A stretch of DNA of 29,049 bases, from the IMG/VR virus record IMGVR_UViG_3300044634_005102, positions 1-29,049 of that record; one strand, given 5' to 3'. The position numbers and the translations under genes were made by a program. Source of the DNA: a virus. Numbering within the stretch: position 1 is the first letter of the stretch; every line of letters begins with the position of its first letter. A model generated the notes under the pieces. That model ran no database searches. It was given only the letters and a program-made list of their open reading frames with translations, and was not told the origin of the DNA. Positions 1 through 6,913 of the stretch are shown piece after piece.

Positions 1-24
1 ATGGGCACAACAAATAAATTTTTT

Positions 25-162
25 TTGTGCACTAAAAAAAATATATTCGCCCGCAAACCCGCATGGAATGGGCATGTCAAGAGAAAAATATGGGGGGAAC
101 ACCCTACCTCTGTAAAATTTTTTGTTTTACTTTTTGTGCACAAATTTTACAGATTTGTGCAC
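25..162. promoter_or_regulatory. Operator-like GTGCAC sites before the first gene
   Basis: Three copies of GTGCAC lie at 27-32, 136-141 and 157-162. Each is preceded by at least two T's, and the middle copy sits in the 10-bp palindrome TTGTGCACAA (134-143). The second and third copies are 21 bp apart, two helical turns, so a protein could bind both on one DNA face. The third copy touches the ATG of the ribbon-helix-helix gene at 163. Small RHH proteins commonly repress their own promoters, so autoregulation is the natural inference. No clear -35/-10 pair could be assigned. Confidence 0.5.
110..152. repeat. 11-bp perfect inverted repeat around an operator
   Basis: CTGTAAAATTT (110-120) and its exact reverse complement AAATTTTACAG (142-152) are separated by 21 bp. 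The right arm overlaps the end of the central GTGCAC palindrome. The repeat could be a regulator binding site or form a hairpin in the leader RNA. It lies in the only non-coding stretch before the first gene, which supports a control role. Confidence 0.5.
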
Positions 163-333
163 ATGCAAACGGCAACAGAAGAGTCAGTGGATACACAACA
201 CATCGGATTCCGAATCCCAAATAGCCTCCGCGAAGCAGCTCTGGAGCGGATGCAGGGGAAATACTCAACCTTCAGCGAATACATTCGCGACCTGCTCCGC
301 CGGGATGTTGAAACCAAGGAGGCTTCGAAATGA
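163..333 (+). CDS. Ribbon-helix-helix (CopG/Arc-like) regulator
   Basis: This 56-residue protein has the small RHH layout: a short strand around residues 12-18 (HIGFRIP), then two helices at about 20-30 and 36-50, the second containing SEYIRDLLRRD. Such proteins dimerise and insert a two-stranded ribbon in the DNA major groove, usually as repressors. The reading frame is open from base 1, but the only in-frame ATG other than base 1 is at 163, and this start gives the usual family length and leaves the GTGCAC sites upstream. No Shine-Dalgarno is visible. The stop overlaps the next start (ATGA at 330). It is the first gene of the early operon and probably controls it. Confidence 0.75.
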   Translation: MQTATEESVDTQHIGFRIPNSLREAALERMQGKYSTFSEYIRDLLRRDVETKEASK

Positions 334-683
334 GCGAGGGGTTTTTTGATCGCTATCCGCAATGTGCGGAGTTTGCGGAGATTTTTGACTGGCTGCGGTC
401 GCTGGAGGTTTCGGCGGATGTGGCGGCTGAGGTGTCGAGGTCGCTGCTGTGGGCTGGGGGCCGGGCGAAACGCAAGGGGGCGAGCGGCGGGGCCGTGGAG
501 GCAGGGAGAGCGGGTCGTCCTCGGGCGCTCTCGCTTGAGCAGGTGGCGGAGATCCAAGCGGCTCACACGACTTGGGACAAAGCCCAAGGGTCTTTCACCA
601 AGGCGATGGCTACGCGCTTTGGCGTGTCGGAGGACACGGTGCAGAGGGTGGCTAACAAATCAACACAGGAGGAGGAGAAATGA
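330..683 (+). CDS. Early protein with C-terminal HTH domain shared with the helicase
   Basis: This 117-residue protein starts at an ATGA overlap with the RHH gene, with GGAGG upstream. Residues 1-50 are acidic/hydrophobic and unrecognised. A basic linker (about 45-65) leads to a C-terminal helix-turn-helix-like domain at about 66-110, including RFGVSEDTVQRV. The same arrangement (AGR.P..S, then a helix, then YGVSRDTIERI) ends the helicase at 5399-6913, so the two share a DNA-binding module. A role in origin or operator binding is inferred. I do not recognise the N-terminal part. Confidence 0.65.
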   Translation: MSEGFFDRYPQCAEFAEIFDWLRSLEVSADVAAEVSRSLLWAGGRAKRKGASGGAVEAGRAGRPRALSLEQVAEIQAAHTTWDKAQGSFTKAMATRFGVSEDTVQRVANKSTQEEEK

Positions 684-853
684 AGCCGGGATATTTGAGA
701 CCCGAGGAAGCGGCCCAATACCTCTCAGTCTCACTCAGCACTATTTACAACAAGAAGCGGGCCGGGCTTCTCAAATTCTACAAATTTGGCGGCTCAACCT
801 TGCTCAAGGTGAGCGAACTCGATGCGGCTGTTGAGAAGGGGGTCCAGGAATGA
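680..853 (+). CDS. Excisionase-like small HTH protein
   Basis: This 57-residue protein starts at an ATGA overlap after a strong GGAGGAGG. Its N-terminal LRPEEAAQYLSVSLSTIYN is the standard HTH_17/excisionase-type helix-turn-helix (recognition helix about residues 18-30), followed by a wing (YKFGGSTLLKVSELDA). These proteins bind and bend DNA as Xis factors or transcription regulators. No integrase is present in the window, so a regulatory role is as likely as excision. It is part of the early operon and its stop overlaps the next start. Confidence 0.75.
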   Translation: MKPGYLRPEEAAQYLSVSLSTIYNKKRAGLLKFYKFGGSTLLKVSELDAAVEKGVQE

Positions 854-1002
854 AGGCGCCACGACTCTACCTGTGTGAGGGCTATGACCCTTTGTTCGGG
901 CCGGTGCGGCACATGATCAAGGCATGCGGGTTTAGCGATGCTCGGACGAAATTTTACCACCTGCATGGCATTCAAGCCCTGCATGTCTCGCTGGAGAGAT
1001 AA
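850..1002 (+). CDS. Small early protein, unknown
   Basis: This 50-residue ORF starts at an ATGA overlap with the HTH gene, preceded by a weak GGGG/AGGA site. It contains two Cys and several His (CEGYDP, HMIKACGF, FYHLHG) but no metal motif I can name. No homologous family is recognised. It is kept as a gene because of the tight coupling on its left side and the continuous early operon. Confidence 0.5.
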   Translation: MKAPRLYLCEGYDPLFGPVRHMIKACGFSDARTKFYHLHGIQALHVSLER

Positions 1003-1007
1003 TTTTT

Positions 1008-1130
1008 ATGGAACACGAAGTCATAATTAGACAACTGCAGTTCGCGTGGGAGTTTTTCCGCGCTATCGGCCCAGCCGTTGTGCTGGGGGTCGCAACCTAC
1101 TGGGTCACCACATGGGGGGAGGCACGATGA
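1008..1130 (+). CDS. Membrane micropeptide
   Basis: This 40-residue ORF has a charged N-terminus (MEHEVIIRQ) and one hydrophobic segment at about residues 18-35 (FFRAIGPAVVLGVATYWV), ending GEAR. It would sit in the inner membrane as a single-pass peptide. Its stop overlaps the next start (ATGA at 1127), which supports translation. Function is unknown; phage early micropeptides of this kind include host-takeover and exclusion factors, but nothing here proves that. Confidence 0.5.
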   Translation: MEHEVIIRQLQFAWEFFRAIGPAVVLGVATYWVTTWGEAR

Positions 1131-1393
1131 GCGCTTGGTGGGTGATTGATACTGAGTCGCTGTCTTCGTCAGTGGGGACGAAGGAGGCTACGGGGCCGTT
1201 CACTTCGCGAAAGGATGCGGAGGATTGGATCCGCGAGGATTTCGAGGCGTGGTTTACCGCAAGCGAGGTGCCGCTGAATGACAGGGAAGTAGACTGCGCA
1301 GGGCAGATGCTCATCTTGGAGCAGAAGGCGTGCGTGCGGCCTGTGGCCAAGGTGCAGGTCAAGACTCAATTGGTGGAGGAGTCCGCAAAATGA
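1127..1393 (+). CDS. Small early protein, unknown
   Basis: This 88-residue protein starts at the ATGA overlap after GGGGGGAGG. The first third (SAWWVIDTES...TGPFTSRKDAEDWI) looks like a short cytosolic domain of the type that begins with a strand and continues with a helix containing aromatic residues. No catalytic motif is visible. The stop overlaps the start of the DUF551 gene at 1390. Upstream in-frame extension to 1046 is possible, but it would overlap the micropeptide gene and lacks an RBS. Confidence 0.6.
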   Translation: MSAWWVIDTESLSSSVGTKEATGPFTSRKDAEDWIREDFEAWFTASEVPLNDREVDCAGQMLILEQKACVRPVAKVQVKTQLVEESAK

Positions 1394-1584
1394 GCACCTG
1401 GACGCATGTGGGCACATCGATGCCGGATAGCGACACCGATGTGATTCTGGCAACTCAGGATGGCCATGTGGAGGCGGGATTTCATGATGGCAAGGACTGG
1501 CGATGGATCAATGCAGGACTGATTGCCATCCCTGTCACGCACTGGATGCCGTTTCCGCTTCCACCACTCAAGGAGGCGGCATGA
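1390..1584 (+). CDS. DUF551 family protein
   Basis: This 64-residue protein matches the DUF551 pattern common in phages: a short N-terminal WTHVGTSMPD, a central strand with VILATQDG, a GKDWRW turn, and the C-terminal signature VTHWMPFPLPP. Biochemical function of the family is unknown. The start is the ATGA overlap with the upstream gene, preceded by GGTGGAGGAG. In other phages it also sits among small early genes. Confidence 0.75.
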   Translation: MSTWTHVGTSMPDSDTDVILATQDGHVEAGFHDGKDWRWINAGLIAIPVTHWMPFPLPPLKEAA

Positions 1585-1730
1585 GCGCGACGCTGGCCAT
1601 CTCCATTGCGCTCCTGACTCTCGGCTCCTGCATCGCCTGCTACCTGCTCGGGCAGGACAGCGTGCGGCAGCAGCTACGCAATAGCAATGAGCGCCGCCGG
1701 CGCTGGGAAGAATTTGATGACGAGGATTAA
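1581..1730 (+). CDS. Small single-pass membrane protein
   Basis: This 49-residue protein starts at an ATGA overlap after AAGGAGG. Residues 3-23 are a hydrophobic segment (LAISIALLTLGSCIACYLLG), followed by a charged cytoplasmic tail (RRRRWEEFDDED). The layout suggests an N-out, C-in anchor with an Arg-rich stop-transfer region. It is the second membrane peptide in the early operon. Function is unknown. Confidence 0.6.
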   Translation: MSATLAISIALLTLGSCIACYLLGQDSVRQQLRNSNERRRRWEEFDDED

Positions 1731-1734
1731 AATT

Positions 1735-2667
1735 ATGAAACTGAACATAGTAACAGGTAAGATACAGCGGGCGCAGCGCGTCTGCTTTTATGGGGTCGAG
1801 AGCGTGGGTAAGACCACGCTGGCGGCGAGGATGCCAGATCCAGTTTTCTTGGATGTGGAGAAGGGGTCGGCGCACCTGGATGTGCCGCGCCAGGAGATCA
1901 AGTCTTGGACTGAACTGCTGGAGGTGGTGAAGGAGCTGGCCTCGGGTAGCTATGGCTACAAGACGGTGGTGCTCGACTCTATCGACTGGGCGGAGCGGCT
2001 GAACCATGCCGATCTGTGTGAGCAGAAGAAGATCAAAAGCCTCGAGGAGATTCCCTACGGCAAGGGATTCACAATGGCGGCGGAGCGGATGGCTCGCTTC
2101 CTCAATGATCTGGACCGTCTTGTGGATGCGGGCATCCATGTCGTTTTGGTCGGCCATGCTCATATCAAACGCCAAGAACCGCCTGATCAGGTGCAGGCAT
2201 TTGACCGCTACGAGCTGAAGCTGACGAAGCAGGCTTCGCCGTTGGTGAAGGAATGGGTGGACCACCTGTTTTTCCTTAACTTCAAAACTCGGATCGTCGA
2301 GAGCGAGTCGGGCAAAGCCAAGGGCCGAGGCGGCAAGGAGCGGGTGCTCTATACTACGCACACGGCGGCCTACGATGCGAAAACTCGTTCGGAGCTGGCG
2401 GATGAGTTGCCTCTGGACTTCGCGAGCATCTCCTCGCTCTTCGGAGCGGTGAAGGCTCCGGTGGCGGCTGCGGCTCAAGCCTATGCGGCGGCTCAACCTT
2501 TGGAGACCTACCTCGAACCCCATGAGCAGGCTGTGAATGCCTGGCTACTGGCTAAAGGCAAGATCACCGAGGGTCAAACCTGGCGGGATATGCCGCCTGC
2601 GCTGCGGGACCAGGTATCGGCGAGGCCGGAGGATTTCCTCCAAGCTGTGGCGAAAGCTGCTGCGTGA
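1735..2667 (+). CDS. P-loop ATPase, Sak4-like recombination protein (AAA_24)
   Basis: This 310-residue protein has a RecA-fold ATPase core. Walker A is GVESVGKT (G20-T27), and Walker B is VVLDS ending at D81 after a hydrophobic strand. A later strand (HVVLVGHAH) matches the usual sensor region. This is the phage AAA_24 type often called Sak4, which works with a phage SSB in single-strand annealing or recombination. The context fits: a Cas4-like nuclease and an SSB-like gene follow. The chosen ATG at 1735 lies just before the core; an earlier ATG at 1687 would overlap the preceding gene. The Ala-rich C-terminus (about 255-310) is probably a separate small helical domain. Confidence 0.8.
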   Translation: MKLNIVTGKIQRAQRVCFYGVESVGKTTLAARMPDPVFLDVEKGSAHLDVPRQEIKSWTELLEVVKELASGSYGYKTVVLDSIDWAERLNHADLCEQKKIKSLEEIPYGKGFTMAAERMARFLNDLDRLVDAGIHVVLVGHAHIKRQEPPDQVQAFDRYELKLTKQASPLVKEWVDHLFFLNFKTRIVESESGKAKGRGGKERVLYTTHTAAYDAKTRSELADELPLDFASISSLFGAVKAPVAAAAQAYAAAQPLETYLEPHEQAVNAWLLAKGKITEGQTWRDMPPALRDQVSARPEDFLQAVAKAAA

Positions 2668-2927
2668 GCGTCGACCGCACATGTCGCGAGGTGCTGGGGG
2701 AGGACATTGGGTATTTCCTATTCAAAATCTCCCCCGATGGGGGGATCCAACGCCGGCTGCGCTACGAGACCTATTCGCACAGCGACATCCGCGCCTTAGG
2801 CCCCTACCTCTCGGTCTCGAGCTGCGATGAGATCAACGCCGCCTGCGACAGGTTCTTAGCCTCCCGAGGAAGAAAGACAGGAAGAAATTATTCAAAACAC
2901 ATCAACAAAAAGCATTATGACATCTAA
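2664..2927 (+). CDS. Small protein, unknown (GTG start)
   Basis: This 87-residue ORF starts with GTG in a GTGA overlap with the ATPase stop and ends 11 bp inside the next gene. The N-terminal half is mixed alpha/beta (EDIGYFLFKISPDGG); the C-terminus is basic (GRKTGRNYSKHINKKH). No motif is recognised. Translational coupling and conserved position between recombination genes suggest an accessory role in DNA metabolism, which is inference. Confidence 0.55.
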   Translation: MSVDRTCREVLGEDIGYFLFKISPDGGIQRRLRYETYSHSDIRALGPYLSVSSCDEINAACDRFLASRGRKTGRNYSKHINKKHYDI

Positions 2928-3945
2928 TATACGACACAGCATGTTGCCGAAGCTGGCGGCTTGCCCGAAATTCACCCCGACTCCTGGCGATGCCGGTCCG
3001 GCTGCCCAGCGGGGCACGGTGATGGACGAGGCATTTCGTTTGGGGTTGCAGGGCGACCGCACCAAGATCGACGCGCTGCCGGCGGAGGACCGCCCAGCGG
3101 TGGAGTGGGCGGTCGCCCTTATGGAGGACTACAAGCGCACGGGCACCATCGAGGCTCGGGAGGAATACTTGGCCATGCACACTCCAGGCATCGCCCATGT
3201 CGGCACAGCGGATGCGCTCTGCGAAAAGCTCGGCTGGGTGGCAGATTTGAAGACAGGGCAATTACGCGGATACATGGAACAGGTCGCAGCCTACTGCTAC
3301 GCCCTGATGCACAAGAACTTTGAGCAGGACTACTGCGCCCATGTGCTCTACTGCGACCATCAGGTGGTGAAGAGCTACCGCTTCACCTTGGAACAGGCCA
3401 AGCAGATTGTGGAACGCATTATTGCGGAGGTGAATGACCCGTCCGCAGAGCCTCGGGCGTGTGACTACTGCGGATGGTGTGCGAATCAAAATACATGCCC
3501 TGCCGTTGTGAAGCCTGTAGAGCAGGGGTTGGCACTGGCAGCACAGCCAGTCACGAGTCTGGAAACGATCCTCGGCACCATCATGGATTCGCCAGAGCGG
3601 ATGGGGGAATTTTTCGCGCAATGGAAGATGGCCGAGAAGCTGGTAGCCGAGCCAGTGGAGAAATTCATGCGGGCTCGCCTGGAGACTGGCGCCGAGATAC
3701 CAGGCTGGAAGCTCACCGATGTGAAGGGCCGCGAATATGTGGACATAGAGGGCATCGCTTGGGCCGTGAAGGAGGGGAACGCTCCGCTCGGACAGGTCAT
3801 TGAAATCATGGGCGGGAAGATGACCGGCACCAAATTCCGCGAATGGGTCTCGGCGATGCTCGGGACGAACCCGCCGGAGGGTCTCATCCGCACCGGCACC
3901 AGCAGCAAACAACTTCGCCAGGTCAAAGTCACCAAGAGCAAATAA
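2917..3945 (+). CDS. Cas4/RecB-like Fe-S nuclease (DUF2800-type)
   Basis: This 342-residue protein has PD-(D/E)XK exonuclease motifs: D99 in HVGTADAL, D110 and K112 in VADLKTG, and QVAAY (Q122, Y126), the RecB motif. One N-terminal Cys (C16) pairs with a C-terminal cluster at C182, C185, C188 and C194 (CDYCGWC...TC), as in Cas4/AddB nucleases that hold a 4Fe-4S cluster. It would resect DNA ends for recombination by the neighbouring ATPase. Residues 205-342 form a helical extension typical of the DUF2800 phage family. The start overlaps the upstream ORF by 11 bp; the AT-rich ATG at 2917 has no strong Shine-Dalgarno. Confidence 0.85.
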   Translation: MTSNIRHSMLPKLAACPKFTPTPGDAGPAAQRGTVMDEAFRLGLQGDRTKIDALPAEDRPAVEWAVALMEDYKRTGTIEAREEYLAMHTPGIAHVGTADALCEKLGWVADLKTGQLRGYMEQVAAYCYALMHKNFEQDYCAHVLYCDHQVVKSYRFTLEQAKQIVERIIAEVNDPSAEPRACDYCGWCANQNTCPAVVKPVEQGLALAAQPVTSLETILGTIMDSPERMGEFFAQWKMAEKLVAEPVEKFMRARLETGAEIPGWKLTDVKGREYVDIEGIAWAVKEGNAPLGQVIEIMGGKMTGTKFREWVSAMLGTNPPEGLIRTGTSSKQLRQVKVTKSK

Positions 3946-4029
3946 TTTCCTCGCCCGGTTGGTGTATACCGACGGCAGGGGCAAAGGGGGGCTGCGCAAT
4001 CCCAAAAAACGCAGACCAATCAATACATT

Positions 4030-4527
4030 ATGCCTACATATACAGCAAAAAAACCAGAAGCGCCGCAGAGCGGCAACAAATACCATGTCGATCCAGGCGT
4101 CTATAAGTGTGAAGTTTTCACAGCAGAGGAGAAACGGAGCAAGAAGAAGCCGGACGGCTCGGGCGACAACCCGATGATCGAGCTGGTGCTCAAAGTCATG
4201 CTGCCGGATGGCAAGACAGGGCCAGAGATCCGCGACTACCTTGTCTTCACCGCAAAAAGCGGATGGAAGATCGACGCCTTCCGAGCCTCCTCGGGCGAGG
4301 CGGTGCTCGAGGGCGATGCCGAACTCACGGCGGAATCCTGCGAAGGCCGCGAGGTCGTTGCCATGATCGGCGACAAGCCGGGGGACAAGGAAGGAATTTA
4401 CTGGAACTTCATCGAATACTACCTCCACGGCGAAGAGCGTGCCGAGTTCCTCTCGGGCAAGGCAGTAGCTCGACCTGTGGCCAAACCTGCGGTGAAAGTC
4501 GCTGACGGAGACGACATCCCGTTTTGA
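4030..4527 (+). CDS. Single-stranded DNA-binding-like protein with SSB-type C-terminal tip
   Basis: This 165-residue protein has a beta-rich core (about residues 15-135: GVYKCEVFTAEEK, NPMIELVLKVM, DYLVF, GWKIDAF) of the phage DUF669-like kind that acts as an SSB. It ends in an acidic tail with DGDDIPF, the same tip by which bacterial SSB recruits repair proteins. The linker (about 140-158) is flexible. It lies between a nuclease and a resolvase, so it probably coats ssDNA during phage recombination and replication. No Shine-Dalgarno is visible; an 84-bp gap precedes the ATG. Confidence 0.75.
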   Translation: MPTYTAKKPEAPQSGNKYHVDPGVYKCEVFTAEEKRSKKKPDGSGDNPMIELVLKVMLPDGKTGPEIRDYLVFTAKSGWKIDAFRASSGEAVLEGDAELTAESCEGREVVAMIGDKPGDKEGIYWNFIEYYLHGEERAEFLSGKAVARPVAKPAVKVADGDDIPF

Positions 4528-4530
4528 CCA

Positions 4531-4758
4531 ATGAGAGGTGTTCTGGAGTTCGATCTGCCGCAGGACCAAGCGGAGATGCGTTACGCACAAGCGGGGCTCG
4601 ACGCCCTGCTGGTGCTTAACGGCCTGGACCAAGAGTGCCGGAGCCGTCTCAAGCACGGCGCCGGCGCGTTTGCCGAGCTCGATGAGAGCACCATCGAGCG
4701 GGTCCGCGAGTGGGTGCGAGGCGAGTCGGTGCGCAGGAACCTACCGGAGTTGGAATGA
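4531..4758 (+). CDS. Small conserved phage replication-region protein
   Basis: This 75-residue protein begins GVLEFDLPQDQAEMRYAQ, which resembles a small phage family starting KG.LEFNLP.DQEEF that is usually found next to SSB and RuvC-like genes. The rest is helical (LVLNGLDQECRSRLKH, then ERVREWVRGESV). Its biochemical role is unknown. It begins 3 bp after the SSB-like gene. Another frame is also open here, but the family-like N-terminus and gene spacing favour this one. Confidence 0.7.
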   Translation: MRGVLEFDLPQDQAEMRYAQAGLDALLVLNGLDQECRSRLKHGAGAFAELDESTIERVREWVRGESVRRNLPELE

Positions 4759-4761
4759 GGC

Positions 4762-4968
4762 ATGATCTGGAACCGGCCAGTCACAGAAGCGTGCAATTTC
4801 AATGCTCGCCGATGCATGTGCCTCAAGAAGAAACGCTACGACACAAAAGAAAAGGCCGACGCGAAGTTGGAGAAGCGCATGGCCTCGGAGAAAAACCCAC
4901 CCGAATATTTGCGAGCCTACCACTGCATTGTCTGTAAAGGCTGGCACTTAACGAAACAGAAAAGATGA
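4762..4968 (+). CDS. Small putative zinc-binding protein
   Basis: This 68-residue basic protein has Cys/His pairs CMC near residues 18-20 and YHCIVCKGWHLT near the C-terminus (C-x2-C with a following His), which could bind one zinc ion. Short proteins ending GWHLT are common in phage replication regions, though their role is not established. It starts 3 bp after the previous stop, and its own stop overlaps the next start (ATGA at 4965). Confidence 0.6.
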   Translation: MIWNRPVTEACNFNARRCMCLKKKRYDTKEKADAKLEKRMASEKNPPEYLRAYHCIVCKGWHLTKQKR

Positions 4969-5399
4969 GATTATTTATAGGAATAGACCCTGGCATCAAC
5001 GGCGGCATCGCGTTCATCCCAAGCACCGGAAACCCTTGGGCGCACAAGATGCCTGAGACGGACAAGGATTTGATGGAGCTCCTGCGGGATTCCATCAACA
5101 TCGCCACGCCGAAAGCGCTCATCGAGCTGGTCCATTCCTCGCCGCAAATGGGTGTCAAGTCGGCGTTTACTTTTGGTGAGGGCTACGGCCGTTTGCAGAT
5201 GGCACTGACGGCGCTTGGCATCCCCTACGAGCGCATCAGGCCCGCCATGTGGCAGAAGGCGATGGGCTGCCTCACCAAAGGAGACAAGAATGTCTCGAAG
5301 AGCAGGGCGCAGGAGCTTTTCCCCTCCATAAAGGTCACGCATGCCATTGCAGATGCTCTCCTTATAGCCGAGCACAACCGGAGAACAGCGACAATTTAA
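4965..5399 (+). CDS. RuvC-like Holliday junction resolvase
   Basis: This 144-residue protein has the RNase H-like resolvase fold. The catalytic acids are visible: D8 in FIGIDPGINGG, E54 in ALIELV, and D130 with H126 in HAIADALLIAEH. It would cut branched DNA made by recombination or replication, using Mg2+. The length is near that of short phage RuvC homologues. It overlaps the previous gene (ATGA) and the next (TAATG at 5397-5401), so it is translated with the helicase. Confidence 0.85.
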   Translation: MRLFIGIDPGINGGIAFIPSTGNPWAHKMPETDKDLMELLRDSINIATPKALIELVHSSPQMGVKSAFTFGEGYGRLQMALTALGIPYERIRPAMWQKAMGCLTKGDKNVSKSRAQELFPSIKVTHAIADALLIAEHNRRTATI

Positions 5400-6913
5400 T
5401 GCAATACCCTGAGAAAGAGAGCGCCGTCGTCGGCTATATTAGTGTGGCTGGATTCGCCGGCGTGCCGAAATCGGCGGTCGTGGACCCCGAGGCATTCAGC
5501 TCAACACTGAATGGGCTCTACTACGCCGCCGCGCACCGGCTCCACCACGCTGGCAAAGCGGTGGTAGGCACGACGATCCTTGAGGCCATCGAGCGGGAGC
5601 CGTATTGGCTGAAGCTCGCCGAGGCCGAGGCGAAGGCAGCCGGGATGATATCTTGGCAGGATGGCGTGGTGCTGGCGGATACCTCGCTGGCATTCAACCC
5701 AGCGGGCGGCGCCATCATTGCCGAATACTTAGCCGACATTTCCTCCGCCTCAAATGCCCGCAAAGCAACCCGAATCGGCCGGAATCTGGCAGATGGCAGC
5801 ATGCCTGTGGCTGAGGCGCTCGAGGAACTGAAACTCTTGGCGAAGCCGAAGTCGGCCATGGTTGGCGTGGAGATGCACACTTTCGAGCAACTCTGGGAAT
5901 ACAAGGCGGAAGACGATTCCAGCACCTTGGTGGGGAACCGCTGGCTGTGCCGTGGCGGCCAACTCCTGCTCCTCGGGCAGTCAGGCATCGGCAAATCCTC
6001 CTACACACTCCAGCAGGCGATGACCTGGGCGCTGGGTATGCCGTTCTTTGGAATGAAGCCCAAGCAGAAGCTCAAATGCCTGATCGTGCAGGCTGAGAAC
6101 GATATGGGAGACATGGCCGAAGTGGTGCAAGGCGTGATGTCCTATGTCGTCGCGCAAAGTAAGATGACGCAGCGCGAGGCGGTGGATATCCTGCGGGAGA
6201 ATGTCATCGTGGCTCGCGTCACAGCACAGACCGGCGAAGCATTTATCGAGGTGATCCGCGAGCTCATCGTCAAGCACGGCCCGTTCGATCTCGTCTACGG
6301 GGATCCGCTGCTGTCATTCATCGGTGACGATATTTCCCAGCAGGCTGTGGCCAGTCACTTCCTGCGCGAGCTCTGCAACCCGCTGGCCTTCGAGCACGGC
6401 TTCGCATGGGTATGGAGTCACCACACCGGCAAACCGCAGAGCGACAGCAAGAGCCGGGCGCATTGGAACGCGAATGACTACGCCTACATCGGCCTTGGCT
6501 CATCGGAGCTAACGAACTGGGCTCGCGCCATCTGTGTGCTCCAGACCACCAAGCACGAAGGAATTTTCAAGGTTCTTTTGGCAAAGCGTGGCAACCGCGC
6601 CGCTGTAGTAGACGAACACGGCCACCCGACCACGGACATCATCATCAAGCACGCTGACAAGGGACTACACTGGGAAGTCGCAGAACTCCCCGAAGAGACC
6701 CAAGAAGAGGGCAAGCCGCAGGGCAAAGCGGGGCGCACGCCAAAGATATCTGCCCTCGATGAGGCTGATATCGTGGCAAAGCACGCAGTATGGCCGCAAG
6801 GCGCTCGGGGATTCTATGCCGAAATGACGGCCAAGTATGGCGTGTCCCGCGACACTATCGAACGAATTCTCCGCCGGTCCAAGAAGGCCGAGCAATCACT
6901 CAAAGCAGCATGA
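5399..6913 (+). CDS. Replicative helicase, RepA/DnaB-like, with C-terminal HTH
   Basis: This 504-residue protein has a DnaB-like helical N-terminal part (about residues 10-150, starting YPEKESAVVGYI), then a RecA-type ATPase (AAA_25 class): Walker A GQSGIGKSS (G193-S201, K199) and Walker B with D302 (FDLVYGDPL). A later strand leads to WSHHTGKP. Residues 443-504 form an extra helix-turn-helix (KYGVSRDTIERIL) that resembles the early protein at 330-683. It would unwind the phage origin, and the iteron-like array starts just downstream. The start is the TAATG overlap; an upstream in-frame extension lies inside the resolvase gene. Confidence 0.8.
   Translation: MQYPEKESAVVGYISVAGFAGVPKSAVVDPEAFSSTLNGLYYAAAHRLHHAGKAVVGTTILEAIEREPYWLKLAEAEAKAAGMISWQDGVVLADTSLAFNPAGGAIIAEYLADISSASNARKATRIGRNLADGSMPVAEALEELKLLAKPKSAMVGVEMHTFEQLWEYKAEDDSSTLVGNRWLCRGGQLLLLGQSGIGKSSYTLQQAMTWALGMPFFGMKPKQKLKCLIVQAENDMGDMAEVVQGVMSYVVAQSKMTQREAVDILRENVIVARVTAQTGEAFIEVIRELIVKHGPFDLVYGDPLLSFIGDDISQQAVASHFLRELCNPLAFEHGFAWVWSHHTGKPQSDSKSRAHWNANDYAYIGLGSSELTNWARAICVLQTTKHEGIFKVLLAKRGNRAAVVDEHGHPTTDIIIKHADKGLHWEVAELPEETQEEGKPQGKAGRTPKISALDEADIVAKHAVWPQGARGFYAEMTAKYGVSRDTIERILRRSKKAEQSLKAA

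Noticed and set aside
1-162. 110-codon reading of the first gene from base 1
   Set aside because: The extra 54 residues are Phe/Lys-rich and run through the operator palindromes; the RHH family length supports the ATG at 163.
680-853. Evidence for lysogeny from the excisionase-like gene
   Set aside because: No integrase or attachment site was found in the window; HTH_17 proteins have many roles.
1366-2523. Long minus-strand ORF of 385 codons
   Set aside because: It lies antisense to the ATPase gene and several small coupled genes; Arg/Leu/His-rich composition is typical of shadow frames in high-GC coding DNA.
3262-4656. Long minus-strand ORF of 464 codons
   Set aside because: Shadow of the nuclease and SSB genes, both of which have clear motifs on the + strand.
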